Shown piece after piece: positions 31,982-40,954 of a stretch of DNA of 64,000 nt (position 1 is its first letter; the number at the start of each line of letters is the position of its first letter). Below the pieces are notes generated by a model. That model did no database searches. It saw only the letters and a list, made by a program, of their open reading frames with translations, and was not told the origin of the DNA. The stretch comes from [Clostridium] viride DSM 6836. Its GTDB lineage: Bacteria > Bacillota > Clostridia > Oscillospirales > Oscillospiraceae. The stretch is taken from NCBI GenBank assembly GCA_000620945.1, contig JHZO01000004.1, positions 124,001-188,000 on the forward strand. The letters are read 5' to 3'. The translations under genes were made by a program, and so were the position numbers.

Positions 31982-34738
31982 TTATGCTTGATTTTCGCCA
32001 TGGTAGGTGGCACAAGTGCATTTTTTCCACTTTAAGCCGCTGCCGCAGGGGCAAGGATCGTTGCGGCCCACCTTCACACTCTTTTTGACGGGGGTATTTT
32101 TCACCGTACCGTCGCCACCACCGGATTCGCCGGTCACTTTCGCCACACGTTCACGCTTGACATCGCCCGACTGGACACGAGCTAAGAAGATTCGACGCAC
32201 CGTTTCTTCCTGAATGGCACCAATCATTGCCTCGAACATGTCGTAACCTTCGCGCTTGTATTCCACAACGGGGTTGGTTTGTGCATAGGCGCGCAGCGTA
32301 ATGCCCTGCTTTAGTTCATTCATGGCATCGATGTGATCCATCCAATATTCATCCACGGTGCGGAGCATCATGACACGCTCGACTTCGCGCATGAGGTCAG
32401 ATCCCAGAGAAGCTTCCTTCTCCTCGTAGAAGGACAAAGCGCGCTCTTCTAACATCTCGATGATGGTGTTACCATTGAGCTTTGCGAGCTCTTCTTCCGA
32501 AAGACGCATCTCATCACGGGCAAGGAAGAGGCCACGGAAGGGCGCGGTTGCCGCCAGGAAGGATTCCATATCCATGGAGTTGCGTTCGCCCATGTGGCTC
32601 TGTACGGTCTTCATAATCAGGTTATGCAGCATGGTGCGTACGTTTTCCTTCATGTCCTCTCCATCGAGAACCTGACGGCGCTGTTTATAGATAACCTCAC
32701 GCTGGGTATTCATGACATCGTCATACTCCAGCAAGTTTTTACGGGATTGGAAGTGACGGGATTCCACGCGCTTTTGTGCATTCTCAATGGCACCGGAAAG
32801 CATTTTAGCATCAATGGGGGTATCTTCATCCAGCTTCAGAGTCTCCATCATGCCCATAACGCGTTCAGAGCCGAACAAGCGCATGATATCGTCTTCCAGG
32901 GACAGGAAGAAGCGTGTTTCACCGGGGTCACCTTGACGACCGGCACGGCCTCGCAGCTGATTGTCGATACGACGGGATTCGTGGCGTTCCGTACCCAAGA
33001 TAAAGAGACCGCCGGCTTCCTTGACGCGCTCGGCTTCCGGAGCAATGGCTTCGCGGTGCTTGGCCTCGGCCTCTGCATAGCGGTGGCGTGCGTCCAAGAT
33101 TTCCTCGTTGTTGGTTTCCGCAAAGCCAGTGGCTTCCGCAATGAGCTCCTCGGAAAGACCGGCACGCCGCAGGTCCGACTTGGACAGGTATTCGGCGTTA
33201 CCACCGAGCATAATGTCCGTACCACGACCAGCCATGTTGGTTGCGACGGTCACGGCACCAAACTTACCGGCCTGGGCAACGATTTCCGCCTCTTTTTCAT
33301 GATTCTTTGCGTTGAGGACGTTATGCTTAATGCCTTCCTTAGAAAGCATCTTCGAGATCATCTCAGATTTTTCAATGGATACGGTACCCACCAGAACGGG
33401 TTGCCCCTTCTCGTGACATTCGGCAATCTGCCGTATGATGGCACGGTATTTTCCGTCTTGTGTCTTATACACCACGTCCGGTTGATCCGTTCTGGCAATG
33501 GGACGGTTGGTGGGAATTTCCACGATGTCAAGGGAGTAGGTATGGCCAAATTCCTCCTGCTCCGTCATGGCCGTACCGGTCATACCAGAGAGCTTCTCAT
33601 ACAGACGGAAGTAGTTCTGGAAGGTAATGGTTGCCAGAGTTTTGGATTCACGGGCCACAGTGACCCGCTCTTTTGCCTCGATGGCCTGGTGCAGACCGTC
33701 ATTGTAACGACGTCCATACATCAAACGACCGGTATATTCGTCGACAATGATGACCTCGCCGTCCTTGACCACGTAGTCAATGTCGCGCTTCATGAGGCCT
33801 CTGGCGCGAATGGCCTGATTGATGTGGTGGGAGAGGGTGGTGTTTTCTGCATCGGAAAGATTGTCCACGTTGAACTGGCGCTCAGCCTTTTCAATGCCGC
33901 GGGCCGTTAAGGTAACGGTACGGGCTTTCTCGTCTACCACGTAGTCTGCATCGATATCCTCGGCCTCTTCCTCCTTGGTGTCCACGGAGGCTACGGTCAT
34001 GCCGTGCAGCTTAGCCACAAAGTTATCCACGATGGTATAGAGCTGGGTGGATTGCTCGCCCACACCGGAAATAATGAGGGGCGTTCTTGCTTCGTCGATC
34101 AAGATGGAGTCGACTTCGTCGACGATGGCAAAAACGTGGCCGCGCTGCATCATTTCCTGCTGGTAAATCGCCATGTTGTCACGCAGGTAGTCAAAGCCAA
34201 ATTCGTTGTTGGTACCGTAGGTAATGTCCGAATTGTAGGCGATCTTCTTTTCAATGCTCGTCATGCCGTGCACCACCAGGCCCACGGAAAGACCTAAGAA
34301 ACGATAGACCTTACCCATCCATTCACTGTCGCGCTTGGCCAGGTAGTCGTTCACGGTAATGACGTGCACGCCGCGCCCGGTGATGGCATTGAGGTAGGCG
34401 GGAAGCGTAGCCACCAGGGTTTTACCTTCACCGGTTTTCATTTCGGCAATACGACCCTGATGTAAAATGATGCCGCCGATGAGCTGGACACGATAGGGGC
34501 GAAGACCCAAAACGCGATCCGCTGCCTCCCGTGCCGTCGCAAATGCTTCCGGGAGGAGGCTCTCTAGGGATTCTCCTTTGGCATAGCGTTCTTTAAATTC
34601 TGCCGTTTTAGCTTGCAGTTCTGCGTCGCTCAGCCCACGGTAAGCGTCCTCTAAGGCCTCGATTTTGCGGACCAGGGGGTCGATGGCCTTCACTTCTCGA
34701 TGAGAGTTTGTCCCAAAGAGCTTTGCAATAATACCCAT
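31982..34738 (-). CDS. secA: Preprotein translocase ATPase SecA
   Basis: A 918-residue SecA motor that drives secreted proteins through SecYEG at the membrane. The Walker A motif is MKTGEGKTLVA (about residue 100) and the Walker B is IVDEVDSILIDEARTP. The helicase block NMAGRGTDIMLG and the QLRGRAGRQGDPG arginine-finger region are both present. The C-terminus carries the SecB/zinc tail in the form CPCGSGLKWKKCTC, with Cys as the fourth ligand rather than the commoner His. The ATG at 34738 is preceded by GAAGGG at a somewhat long distance. Full length; the only SecA visible here. Confidence 0.97.
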   Translation of the reverse strand: MGIIAKLFGTNSHREVKAIDPLVRKIEALEDAYRGLSDAELQAKTAEFKERYAKGESLESLLPEAFATAREAADRVLGLRPYRVQLIGGIILHQGRIAEMKTGEGKTLVATLPAYLNAITGRGVHVITVNDYLAKRDSEWMGKVYRFLGLSVGLVVHGMTSIEKKIAYNSDITYGTNNEFGFDYLRDNMAIYQQEMMQRGHVFAIVDEVDSILIDEARTPLIISGVGEQSTQLYTIVDNFVAKLHGMTVASVDTKEEEAEDIDADYVVDEKARTVTLTARGIEKAERQFNVDNLSDAENTTLSHHINQAIRARGLMKRDIDYVVKDGEVIIVDEYTGRLMYGRRYNDGLHQAIEAKERVTVARESKTLATITFQNYFRLYEKLSGMTGTAMTEQEEFGHTYSLDIVEIPTNRPIARTDQPDVVYKTQDGKYRAIIRQIAECHEKGQPVLVGTVSIEKSEMISKMLSKEGIKHNVLNAKNHEKEAEIVAQAGKFGAVTVATNMAGRGTDIMLGGNAEYLSKSDLRRAGLSEELIAEATGFAETNNEEILDARHRYAEAEAKHREAIAPEAERVKEAGGLFILGTERHESRRIDNQLRGRAGRQGDPGETRFFLSLEDDIMRLFGSERVMGMMETLKLDEDTPIDAKMLSGAIENAQKRVESRHFQSRKNLLEYDDVMNTQREVIYKQRRQVLDGEDMKENVRTMLHNLIMKTVQSHMGERNSMDMESFLAATAPFRGLFLARDEMRLSEEELAKLNGNTIIEMLEERALSFYEEKEASLGSDLMREVERVMMLRTVDEYWMDHIDAMNELKQGITLRAYAQTNPVVEYKREGYDMFEAMIGAIQEETVRRIFLARVQSGDVKRERVAKVTGESGGGDGTVKNTPVKKSVKVGRNDPCPCGSGLKWKKCTCATYHGENQA

Positions 34739-34836
34739 GTAATATAGTTCCCTTCTGTTACTGAATCAAAGCGAGAGGACGGGCAAAACCGCACCAAACG
34801 CTCTGCAATGAATTCATGTAAATAAAACCACCCTAG

Positions 34837-34842
34837 AGTATA
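34837..34842 (-). promoter_or_regulatory. Possible -10 of secA (extended type)
   Basis: Minus-strand TATACT preceded by TGC; the -35 is only a T-rich stretch. Confidence 0.35.
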
Positions 34843-34930
34843 GCACATCCTTCTCTAATAAAAAAGAAGAAAATGTAAACATCCAAAAATGATCCATAAA
34901 AGAGCTCTATTCATTGGGAGGCGAATATGG

Positions 34931-34936
34931 TATACT
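34931..34936 (+). promoter_or_regulatory. Possible extended -10 of rlmD
   Basis: TATACT preceded by TGG, about 33 bp before the rlmD start. No good -35. Confidence 0.4.
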
Positions 34937-34968
34937 TCAGAAAACGAGAGTGAGGAAGGGGACGTTCC

Positions 34969-36330
34969 ATGGGACAGCAGCCAAAGAAAAACGAGGTACT
35001 CACGCTACGGATTGAGGGGTATGGGAGCGACGGTGCAGGGGTTTCTCGAATGGAGGATGGCCGTGTGGTCTTTGTGCGGGGCGCCCTATCTGGAGAGCTA
35101 TGCCGAGTGCAACTACTCAAGGTCGGGAAGAGTGCTGCCTGGGGAAAAACCCTAGAAGTATTGGAACCCTCCCCAGAGCGCCGTGGATCGGACTGCCCCT
35201 ACTATCCGCAATGTGGAGGATGTCAGTTGCGGCACATGAGCTACGAAGAGGAACTGCACTTCAAACGCGACCGTGTGCAAGAAGCACTGCGCCGCATTGG
35301 GGGAGCAGACATTGACGTAACAACCATTCACGGGGCAGAGGACGTCAAACGCTATCGCAATAAACTGCAATTTCCCCTTGCTCCCGCGGGGGAAGGGGTT
35401 CGCATTGGATTTTACCGCAATCGAAGCCATGATGTGGTGGATGTTTCGGACTGTCTTTTGCAGCCTGTTGAGGGAAGCCGCTTGCGTCAGGCATTAAAGG
35501 ATTGGATGCTTGCGTACGGAGTTTTGGCGTATGAAGAAACCACTCACAAGGGGCTCATTCGCCATTTGTTTATCCGAACGAATCGAGAGGGACAGTCCCT
35601 TTGTGTGTTGGTCGTAAACGGGACGAAGCTGCCCCATGAAGCGGAATTGGTGGAGCAACTTCGCAAGGCAGAGCCAAACCTGCATGGGGTCTTACTCTCC
35701 AGCAACCGGGAGAAAACCAACGTGATTTTAGGACGGGACATGCGAACCCTATGGGGTGAGAATGCCTTGGAGGATACCCTTTGCTCCTTGCGCTTTCGCT
35801 TGTCGCCACATTCCTTTTACCAAGTGAACCGCCAGCAAACAGAGCGGCTCTATCGCCGTGCGTTGGATTTTGCCGATCTGAGCGGAACGGAAACCGTATT
35901 AGACCTGTACTGTGGAATCGGAACCATTACGCTGGCCATGGCAAAGAAGGCAGGCCGTGTGATCGGTGCGGAGGTCGTTCCCGAAGCGGTAAAGGATGCC
36001 CGGGACAATGCCAAGCGGAATGGGATTGAACATGCAGAATTCATCTGTGCAGATGCCGGGGAAGCGGCCGCTCTGCTGGCAAAGCGAGGAGAACGACCCG
36101 ATGTCATTTGTGTGGATCCACCTCGGAAAGGTCTTTCGCTGGAGGTCATTGAAGCCATTGTGGACATGCAAGCGCCTCAGCTCGTGTACGTTTCCTGTGA
36201 TCCAGGCACCCTGGGACGTGATGTTAAACTGCTCCGGGAGCGGGGCTATCAGCTACAGAAGGCGGAAGCCTTTGATCTTTTTCCAAGAACCGTGCACGTG
36301 GAGACGGTTTGTTTACTCGTAAAACAATAG
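34969..36330 (+). CDS. rlmD: 23S rRNA (uracil-C5)-methyltransferase, RlmD/RlmCD type
   Basis: A 453-residue RNA methyltransferase of the RumA/TrmA class that forms 5-methyluridine in 23S rRNA. It has an N-terminal TRAM domain (about residues 8-65) and an iron-sulfur motif CPYYPQCGGC plus a later Cys (about residue 162). The SAM-binding motif is DLYCGIGTITLAM, and the catalytic nucleophile is Cys410 in VSCDPGTLGRD. Gram-positive homologues can modify U747, U1939 or both. The ATG at 34969 follows AAGGGGA. Divergent from secA. Confidence 0.92.
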   Translation: MGQQPKKNEVLTLRIEGYGSDGAGVSRMEDGRVVFVRGALSGELCRVQLLKVGKSAAWGKTLEVLEPSPERRGSDCPYYPQCGGCQLRHMSYEEELHFKRDRVQEALRRIGGADIDVTTIHGAEDVKRYRNKLQFPLAPAGEGVRIGFYRNRSHDVVDVSDCLLQPVEGSRLRQALKDWMLAYGVLAYEETTHKGLIRHLFIRTNREGQSLCVLVVNGTKLPHEAELVEQLRKAEPNLHGVLLSSNREKTNVILGRDMRTLWGENALEDTLCSLRFRLSPHSFYQVNRQQTERLYRRALDFADLSGTETVLDLYCGIGTITLAMAKKAGRVIGAEVVPEAVKDARDNAKRNGIEHAEFICADAGEAAALLAKRGERPDVICVDPPRKGLSLEVIEAIVDMQAPQLVYVSCDPGTLGRDVKLLRERGYQLQKAEAFDLFPRTVHVETVCLLVKQ

Positions 36331-36368
36331 AATTTTATTGTCCTTGTAAATTAGCTAAAATAGAAACA

Positions 36369-36398
36369 AACCTGCCACGCATTCCATCGTGGCAGGTT
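36369..36398 (-). terminator. Terminator of the 36.4-37.0 kb minus-strand genes
   Basis: Eleven-bp stem AACCTGCCACG/CGTGGCAGGTT, followed on the minus strand by TTTGTTT. It may also stop rlmD transcripts. Confidence 0.7.
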
Positions 36399-36406
36399 GT
36401 AGTACC

Positions 36407-36571
36407 TTACGAGTTGGGATTGTGCTGATCCGATTTTGCAGGTCTGTTTTCCGAAGTGCCCACCTTGTGCCCATGGTCCATTCCAACCGAAGCGTGATCC
36501 TTGGGCTGCATCTTACGAAGCTCCGGATTGCTTTTTGGCCGGTCTTTCCTGCGGTTTTTGTTGTTATCCAT
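36407..36571 (-). CDS. 54-residue basic hydrophilic protein, unknown
   Basis: A short gene with ATG at 36571 after a strong GGAGGGAG site and stop at 36407. The product is very hydrophilic, with no predicted fold: it starts MDNNKNRRKDRPKSNPELRK and ends Asn-Pro-Asn-Ser, rich in Asn, Lys, Arg, His and Asp. Composition recalls small spore-coat or spore-core proteins, but no family signature is visible. It lies directly after the 147-residue gene, which has a sporulation-like -10 upstream, so the pair may be expressed in the developing spore. Confidence 0.6.
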   Translation of the reverse strand: MDNNKNRRKDRPKSNPELRKMQPKDHASVGMDHGHKVGTSENRPAKSDQHNPNS

Positions 36572-36572
36572 T

Positions 36573-37016
36573 TTAGCTCCCTCCGATCACATTCGGACTG
36601 TTGGCGTCCAGCTCCTCCTGAGCCTGTGCTTCCTTCATCTCACGGAACATCTCAGGAATCGCTTCCGCACGACGTTCGTTTTTCGCACGCAAATCTGCCT
36701 TTTTGATATCTAGTTTTGAAGCAAGAATCTCCTCGGCAACTTCCATATTGTGCAGTGTGGATTCAATGTTGTCTTGAATTCGTCTGGCTTTGGTTTTATG
36801 ATTGGCAATTTGCTCCACTACTTCAAGACCAGAATGGCAATCGTCATACTTTCCATCGGAAATGCCGCGAATTGCCTTTTCCAAAGCCTGCTCATAATAG
36901 GCTTCGGGCGAAGTGCCACCGCCATGGGATTGTCTGATGATATGTTCCTGACTTTCCAGGTCTGCCAAGCGGGCGTATTCATTTTTCACCTGCTGAATCA
37001 ATGTATCTCTATCCAA
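36573..37016 (-). CDS. 147-residue helical (coiled-coil) protein, unknown
   Basis: I do not recognise this protein. It is almost wholly helical and charged, with heptad-like segments at about residues 5-30 and 60-135 (KARRIQDNIESTLHNMEVAE) and no signal peptide or membrane segment. Translation most likely starts at the TTG at 37016, after AAAGGGGG. Its stop lies 2 bp upstream of the next start, so the two genes are coupled. A DNA-binding, scaffold or spore-assembly role cannot be told apart from sequence. Confidence 0.65.
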   Translation of the reverse strand: MDRDTLIQQVKNEYARLADLESQEHIIRQSHGGGTSPEAYYEQALEKAIRGISDGKYDDCHSGLEVVEQIANHKTKARRIQDNIESTLHNMEVAEEILASKLDIKKADLRAKNERRAEAIPEMFREMKEAQAQEELDANSPNVIGGS

Positions 37017-37047
37017 AAGAGATACCCCCTTTACTTTAGGTTTTCTT

Positions 37048-37077
37048 TAGTATGCAGCGAAAGCATGCGCTTTATCA
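37048..37077 (-). promoter_or_regulatory. Possible sigma-F/sigma-G-type promoter
   Basis: Minus-strand CATACTA (37054-37048) matches the forespore -10 consensus exactly. TGATAA lies 17 bp upstream as an imperfect -35. Confidence 0.4.
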
Positions 37078-37135
37078 CTCATTTCCTCCCATGTTTTGTG
37101 TATCTCTAAGTGAATTTATGAGAAAGGATGGTTCC

Positions 37136-37531
37136 ATGAACGATGAATGGCTGGACAGCTACCTGCTGTCCAAGATGGGGGCCACAAAGGATTATAAACT
37201 GGAGTGGGCTTGGCACCGCTATTTGATCGGCGGAAAGCTGTTTGCGGCAATCTGTCAACCTGGGCCGGAGCATCAAGGGTATGACTGCCGGGAGCTGTTA
37301 ACCCTCAAGTGTGAACCCCTGTTGGCAGAAGCACTCCGAGCGGAATACCCGGATATTATCCCGGGCTTTTATATGGACAAGCGAAACTGGATCTCCATCT
37401 TTTTGGATGGGAACGTCCCCCAGGATATCCTTCTTGATTTGTGCGACCGATCCTACGGCTTGGTGTTTGGGAAGCTGACAAAAAAGCTTCAAACGGCAAT
37501 CGCGCAGGAGTCCCAGCAGCAAAATGCATAA
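37136..37531 (+). CDS. MmcQ/YjbR family protein
   Basis: A 131-residue protein of the MmcQ/YjbR fold, a CyaY-like DNA-binding-type domain whose cellular role is poorly known. Typical family features are the early WLDSYLLSKMGATKDYKLEW segment, the central PGFYMDKRNWISIFLDG and the C-terminal SYGLVFGKL. The ATG at 37136 follows AGAAAGGA. A short monocistronic gene ending at the hairpin at 37531. Confidence 0.82.
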   Translation: MNDEWLDSYLLSKMGATKDYKLEWAWHRYLIGGKLFAAICQPGPEHQGYDCRELLTLKCEPLLAEALRAEYPDIIPGFYMDKRNWISIFLDGNVPQDILLDLCDRSYGLVFGKLTKKLQTAIAQESQQQNA

Positions 37532-37566
37532 AAAACCTGTGTTCCAAACTGGAACACAGGTTTTTT
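37531..37566. terminator. Bidirectional terminator between the YjbR-like and P-type ATPase genes
   Basis: About 15-bp stem around AAACCTGTGTTCCA with a short loop, A-run before and T-run after. Confidence 0.9.
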
Positions 37567-37577
37567 ATTTGATGCGC

Positions 37578-40100
37578 TTACCGCTTAGCGTTTCGCCTCT
37601 GAACCAGTTTCACCAGCTCATACCAATAGACTGAAGCAATCGCAATGAGAAGCACCGTAATGAATTGCCCGGCAGAAGGAGACGCCAGCTTCAACACGCT
37701 CGACAATGGGGTATATAGAATCACAAGCAGCATTAGGATGGTAGCAAGGTTGACCATCCACATTACCTTGTCTTTGGCGAGCAGCGCTGCCGATTGCAGG
37801 AAGGAGTCGTGGTCGGAGCTGTTCACTTGGACTAAGAATAAATTCGCCAAAATGATCACGGAAAGCCCCATGGCACGAGCAAGAGCTGCATTTTCTGTGA
37901 TGCCAGCCAGCACCGTTTGATACGTGAGAAAGGATGCAGCAAATACCACGAGGCCTTGCACAATACTTTTTGCCAACACCTTGGCCGTGAGCAGCGGTTC
38001 ATTTGGATTCCGAGGCGCTCGCAACATGATGTCACGTTCAGCGGGTTGACGTTCCAGTACAATAGAGCAGGTGGGATCAATGAGCAGTTCCAGAAGAACC
38101 ACATGCAAGGGAAGAAGCATAAGAGCAGCGGGAGCAATTCCAAGTAGCGGGCCAAGCAGAGATATGAAAGCGATGGGAATGTGTATGGTGAACACATAGC
38201 CAACGGCTTTTCGGATGTTGTCGTAGATGCGGCGGCCGTCTTTTACGGTTTCCACAATGGTGGTGAAGTTGTCGTCCATTAAGATTAAGTCGGCAGCCTC
38301 ACGGGATACTTCACTGCCTCGTTTGCCCATGGCAATGCCAATGTCAGCGTATTTTAAGGCAGGGGCATCGTTCACCCCGTCGCCCGTCATGGCAACAACT
38401 TCGCCGTTCTCTTTCAGGGCTTTTACAATGCGCATTTTATGTTCCGGAATCACGCGGGAGAAGATGGATACGTTCTTGACCGCATCGCGAAGCTCCGCAT
38501 CGCTCATCTCACGAAGCATATCTCCTGTAATGATGGAGTTATCATGCGAGAGTCCAACCTTTTTTGCAATGGCCGACGCGGTAATCCCATTGTCACCGGT
38601 AATCATGACCACGCGGATTCCAGCCTTTTTGCAGAGGGTGATATCTTGTTTTACACTCTCGCGAGGTGGGTCAGAAAGCCCAATAAGTCCTAGTAAGAGG
38701 AGGGAACAGTCCGTTATGTCAGCGGGAATTTCCGCTTCCTCACGGGGATAGGACGCAGCAACGGCGATGACGCGCAAGCCCTGCTCGGAAAGTTCTAGCA
38801 TTTTTTGTTCCGCTTGCGTTCGGGCCGCCTCATCCATCTCACAGATGGTTAAGATGCGTTCAGGACTGCCTTTTGCGGCAATCACGAGCGCGCCCTTGCG
38901 CTCCCACACATGCCCCATCATTTTTTGCTCATTGGTAAAGGGGTATTCGGTAAGCAGGCACCCTCCAAATAAGTCATCCTTTGAAAATCCGTTTGTGTCG
39001 CAATAGGAAAGCATCGCTTTTTCCATGGGATCGTATGCGTCGGTTTCACAAGCAAGCCCCATGGTTTCGATGAGAAGTGAGGCATTGTCGCTGGTGGCCC
39101 AGGTTTCCTGCACGGTCATCTGATTGAGGGTGATGGTTCCGGTCTTATCGACACACAGCACCGACACGGCTCCAAGGGTTTCCACGCTGGGGAGTTTACG
39201 CACCAGGGAGCTCTTTTTGGCAAGACGCCAAGCCCCCATGGAAAGAAAAATGGTGAGGATCACAGGAAACTCCTCCGGGATCATTGCCATTGCCAAGGTG
39301 ATGCCAGATAGAATGCTTTCAATGATTCGATCCATAAAGGCATGATCCGGAAGGTTACACCAAGTGATGCCACTTACTAACAAGAATAGAACCCCTGCAA
39401 TCATAGCACAGGTTTTCACAAGCGCTCCGGTCTGTTTCTGTAAGGGGGTTGGTTCTTCGGGTGCTTCGGTTAGGTTTACACCAATCTTGCCGTATTCTGT
39501 AGCGGCTCCGATTTTATCGACGAGTACCGTTGCCGTACCTTGGGTTGCCAGTGTTCCTGCATAGCAGTAATCACGCCGCCAATAATCCGTGCTCGGTGGT
39601 GCGCTATCGGAACTGACTTTCCATACGCCTTCCGCCTCTCCTGTGAGGGAGCTTTCATCCACGCAAAGATCATTGCATTTGATGACGAAGCCATCGGCCG
39701 GAATATTGACTCCCTCGTGAATCATCATGAGATCCCCCGGCACCAGGTCTGCACTCGTGATGACCTGCTCCGTTCCATCACGCAGGACGGTACAATGGGG
39801 GGCGGATAGATCTTTGAGGGCATGTAGGGTCTTATCGGTTTTCCATTCTTGGATCACCTCAATGCTGATAATGCCCACCACAAAAATAAGCATGATGGCA
39901 CCATCCCGCGGCTCACCCAAGATAAAGTAAATGGTTGCTGCCACCAAAAGGAGAAGGAACATGGGTTCACAGACAATGTGAATCGCCTTGTTTAGGAAGC
40001 TGTCTTTCTTTTGCGGGGTCAGCTCATTTTTGCCATATTGTTGTTGTAAGGTCCGTGCTTGCTGGCTGGTGAGTCCAAGTGGTGGTTTGAGATTTGTCAT
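37578..40100 (-). CDS. P2-type cation-translocating ATPase under a NiCo riboswitch
   Basis: An 840-residue P-type ATPase with about ten helices. The actuator domain has SLTGEA, the phosphorylated residue is Asp318 in DKTGTIT, the nucleotide domain includes KGSPERI, and the hinge is MTGDGVNDAPALK. It looks like the Ca-ATPase class, but the ion-binding M4 motif is IPEEFPVILT instead of the PEGLP of Ca pumps, and no heavy-metal-binding N-domain is present. A NiCo riboswitch in its leader argues that it exports Co, Ni or Fe ions. The ATG at 40100 follows AGGAGG. Substrate inferred from the riboswitch. Confidence 0.9.
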   Translation of the reverse strand: MTNLKPPLGLTSQQARTLQQQYGKNELTPQKKDSFLNKAIHIVCEPMFLLLLVAATIYFILGEPRDGAIMLIFVVGIISIEVIQEWKTDKTLHALKDLSAPHCTVLRDGTEQVITSADLVPGDLMMIHEGVNIPADGFVIKCNDLCVDESSLTGEAEGVWKVSSDSAPPSTDYWRRDYCYAGTLATQGTATVLVDKIGAATEYGKIGVNLTEAPEEPTPLQKQTGALVKTCAMIAGVLFLLVSGITWCNLPDHAFMDRIIESILSGITLAMAMIPEEFPVILTIFLSMGAWRLAKKSSLVRKLPSVETLGAVSVLCVDKTGTITLNQMTVQETWATSDNASLLIETMGLACETDAYDPMEKAMLSYCDTNGFSKDDLFGGCLLTEYPFTNEQKMMGHVWERKGALVIAAKGSPERILTICEMDEAARTQAEQKMLELSEQGLRVIAVAASYPREEAEIPADITDCSLLLLGLIGLSDPPRESVKQDITLCKKAGIRVVMITGDNGITASAIAKKVGLSHDNSIITGDMLREMSDAELRDAVKNVSIFSRVIPEHKMRIVKALKENGEVVAMTGDGVNDAPALKYADIGIAMGKRGSEVSREAADLILMDDNFTTIVETVKDGRRIYDNIRKAVGYVFTIHIPIAFISLLGPLLGIAPAALMLLPLHVVLLELLIDPTCSIVLERQPAERDIMLRAPRNPNEPLLTAKVLAKSIVQGLVVFAASFLTYQTVLAGITENAALARAMGLSVIILANLFLVQVNSSDHDSFLQSAALLAKDKVMWMVNLATILMLLVILYTPLSSVLKLASPSAGQFITVLLIAIASVYWYELVKLVQRRNAKR

Positions 40101-40169
40101 AAAAAATCCTCCTAATGAATATCGAAGATTCTCTTATGGCACAGTCCGGTTCACCGGCTCCACAGGGTC

Positions 40170-40213
40170 AAAAAAAGCACACCTATGGAACATACACTGT
40201 CCCACAGATGTGC
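40170..40213 (-). terminator. Riboswitch-controlled terminator before the P-type ATPase
   Basis: On the minus strand the arms 40213-40198 and 40192-40177 give 16 pairs with three G-U, followed by seven U residues (40176-40170). The 5' arm consists of riboswitch nucleotides, so metal binding and termination compete. Confidence 0.85.
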
Positions 40214-40300
40214 GCACATGTCCGCATACCTGCTGCCATCAACGCGACGGCCCGGCCCCACGCCCCGAAGGGCATCGCCTGCTCAGTTTGTACTGGTGAT
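40178..40300 (-). ncRNA. NiCo (czcD) riboswitch aptamer
   Basis: Read on the minus strand, the leader contains ACTGAGCAGGC, then a GATGCCC-UUCG-GGGC hairpin, GCCGGGCC, and finally GCGCACATCTGTGGGACAGT. These conserved blocks, their order and spacing match the NiCo four-way-junction aptamer as I remember its crystallised sequence. The closing stem pairs ACT with AGT. The terminator overlaps the 3' half, as in known ON-switches: ligand binding should prevent termination and raise ATPase expression. The class is known to sense Co(II) and Ni(II) and has been reported to respond to Fe(II). Confidence 0.87.
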
Positions 40301-40348
40301 CTCTCATTCCCAAGAGGGAATGTAATGCAGTGCAAAGAGATTATCCAT

Positions 40349-40377
40349 AGTATATGCAGTTTTCTTTGACCTGTCAA
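40349..40377 (-). promoter_or_regulatory. Promoter of the riboswitch-ATPase transcript
   Basis: Minus-strand TTGACA (40377-40372), exactly 17 bp, TATACT (40354-40349), a near-consensus strong promoter, as expected where control is by attenuation. Confidence 0.8.
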
Positions 40378-40408
40378 TAGGGTAGTTTATCGAATGGTCA
40401 CCCAACAA

Positions 40409-40441
40409 AAACGCCCTTGATTTCTGAAACCAAGGGCGTTT
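40409..40441 (-). terminator. Terminator of the zinc-ribbon gene
   Basis: Eleven-bp stem AAACGCCCTTG/CAAGGGCGTTT with an 11-nt loop; T-rich on the minus strand after it. Confidence 0.8.
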
Positions 40442-40460
40442 ACGTTTCTAGTTTGTATGG

Positions 40461-40922
40461 TCAGCTCAGCTTATTGCCACACTGCGTGCAAAAGTGATCG
40501 GTATCGTTGACGGGAGAGCCACATGCAGGGCATACAGTCTCCACAATTTCCACAGGAGCTTCGTCCGAAGTTTGCTCTTGCAGGTTGGTTCCGCATTCAC
40601 GGCAGAACTTGCTGTCGGCTGGATTCTTTTCCTGACAGGAGGGGCAAAGCAGACTACCGGTTAGGTTAGCAATTTCTGCATGGAGCGAGGCAATGGCGGC
40701 GCGTGCGGCCTTCACTTCCTCGTACAGTGCCATAATGGTCTCATCATATGCTTGACCGGCATCCAGGTTGAGCAGGAGAGTGGAGCCAAGCTGAATGATC
40801 AGATCCTCAATCTTTTTCTCCTCGGTTCCCAGTTTCAAGTTTAACTTGCCGATCTCTATCGCCCCACTGGCCTTTTCGCCGGCAGTCGCTGCGATGTTAT
40901 TGAGTTTATCCCAAAATACCAT
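40461..40922 (-). CDS. Double zinc-ribbon protein with N-terminal helical domain
   Basis: A 153-residue protein. The N-terminal half (about residues 1-85) is helical and resembles small clostridial proteins annotated only as zinc-ribbon domain proteins. The C-terminal half has two CX2C-X12-CX2C zinc ribbons, CPSCQEKNPADSKFCRECG and CPACGSPVNDTDHFCTQCG. The ATG at 40922 follows GGAGG; the TTG at 40940 overlaps that site. It sits 32 bp after the P-loop gene on the same strand. Function unknown; a nucleic-acid or protein-binding adaptor is plausible. Confidence 0.75.
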   Translation of the reverse strand: MVFWDKLNNIAATAGEKASGAIEIGKLNLKLGTEEKKIEDLIIQLGSTLLLNLDAGQAYDETIMALYEEVKAARAAIASLHAEIANLTGSLLCPSCQEKNPADSKFCRECGTNLQEQTSDEAPVEIVETVCPACGSPVNDTDHFCTQCGNKLS

Positions 40923-40954
40923 AAATAGGTGTTCCTCCAAAGGTGTTCGTTTCT

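Noticed and set aside
32594-33910. A 438-codon open frame on the plus strand.
   Set aside because: It lies wholly antisense to secA, has no family resemblance and reflects codon bias of secA.
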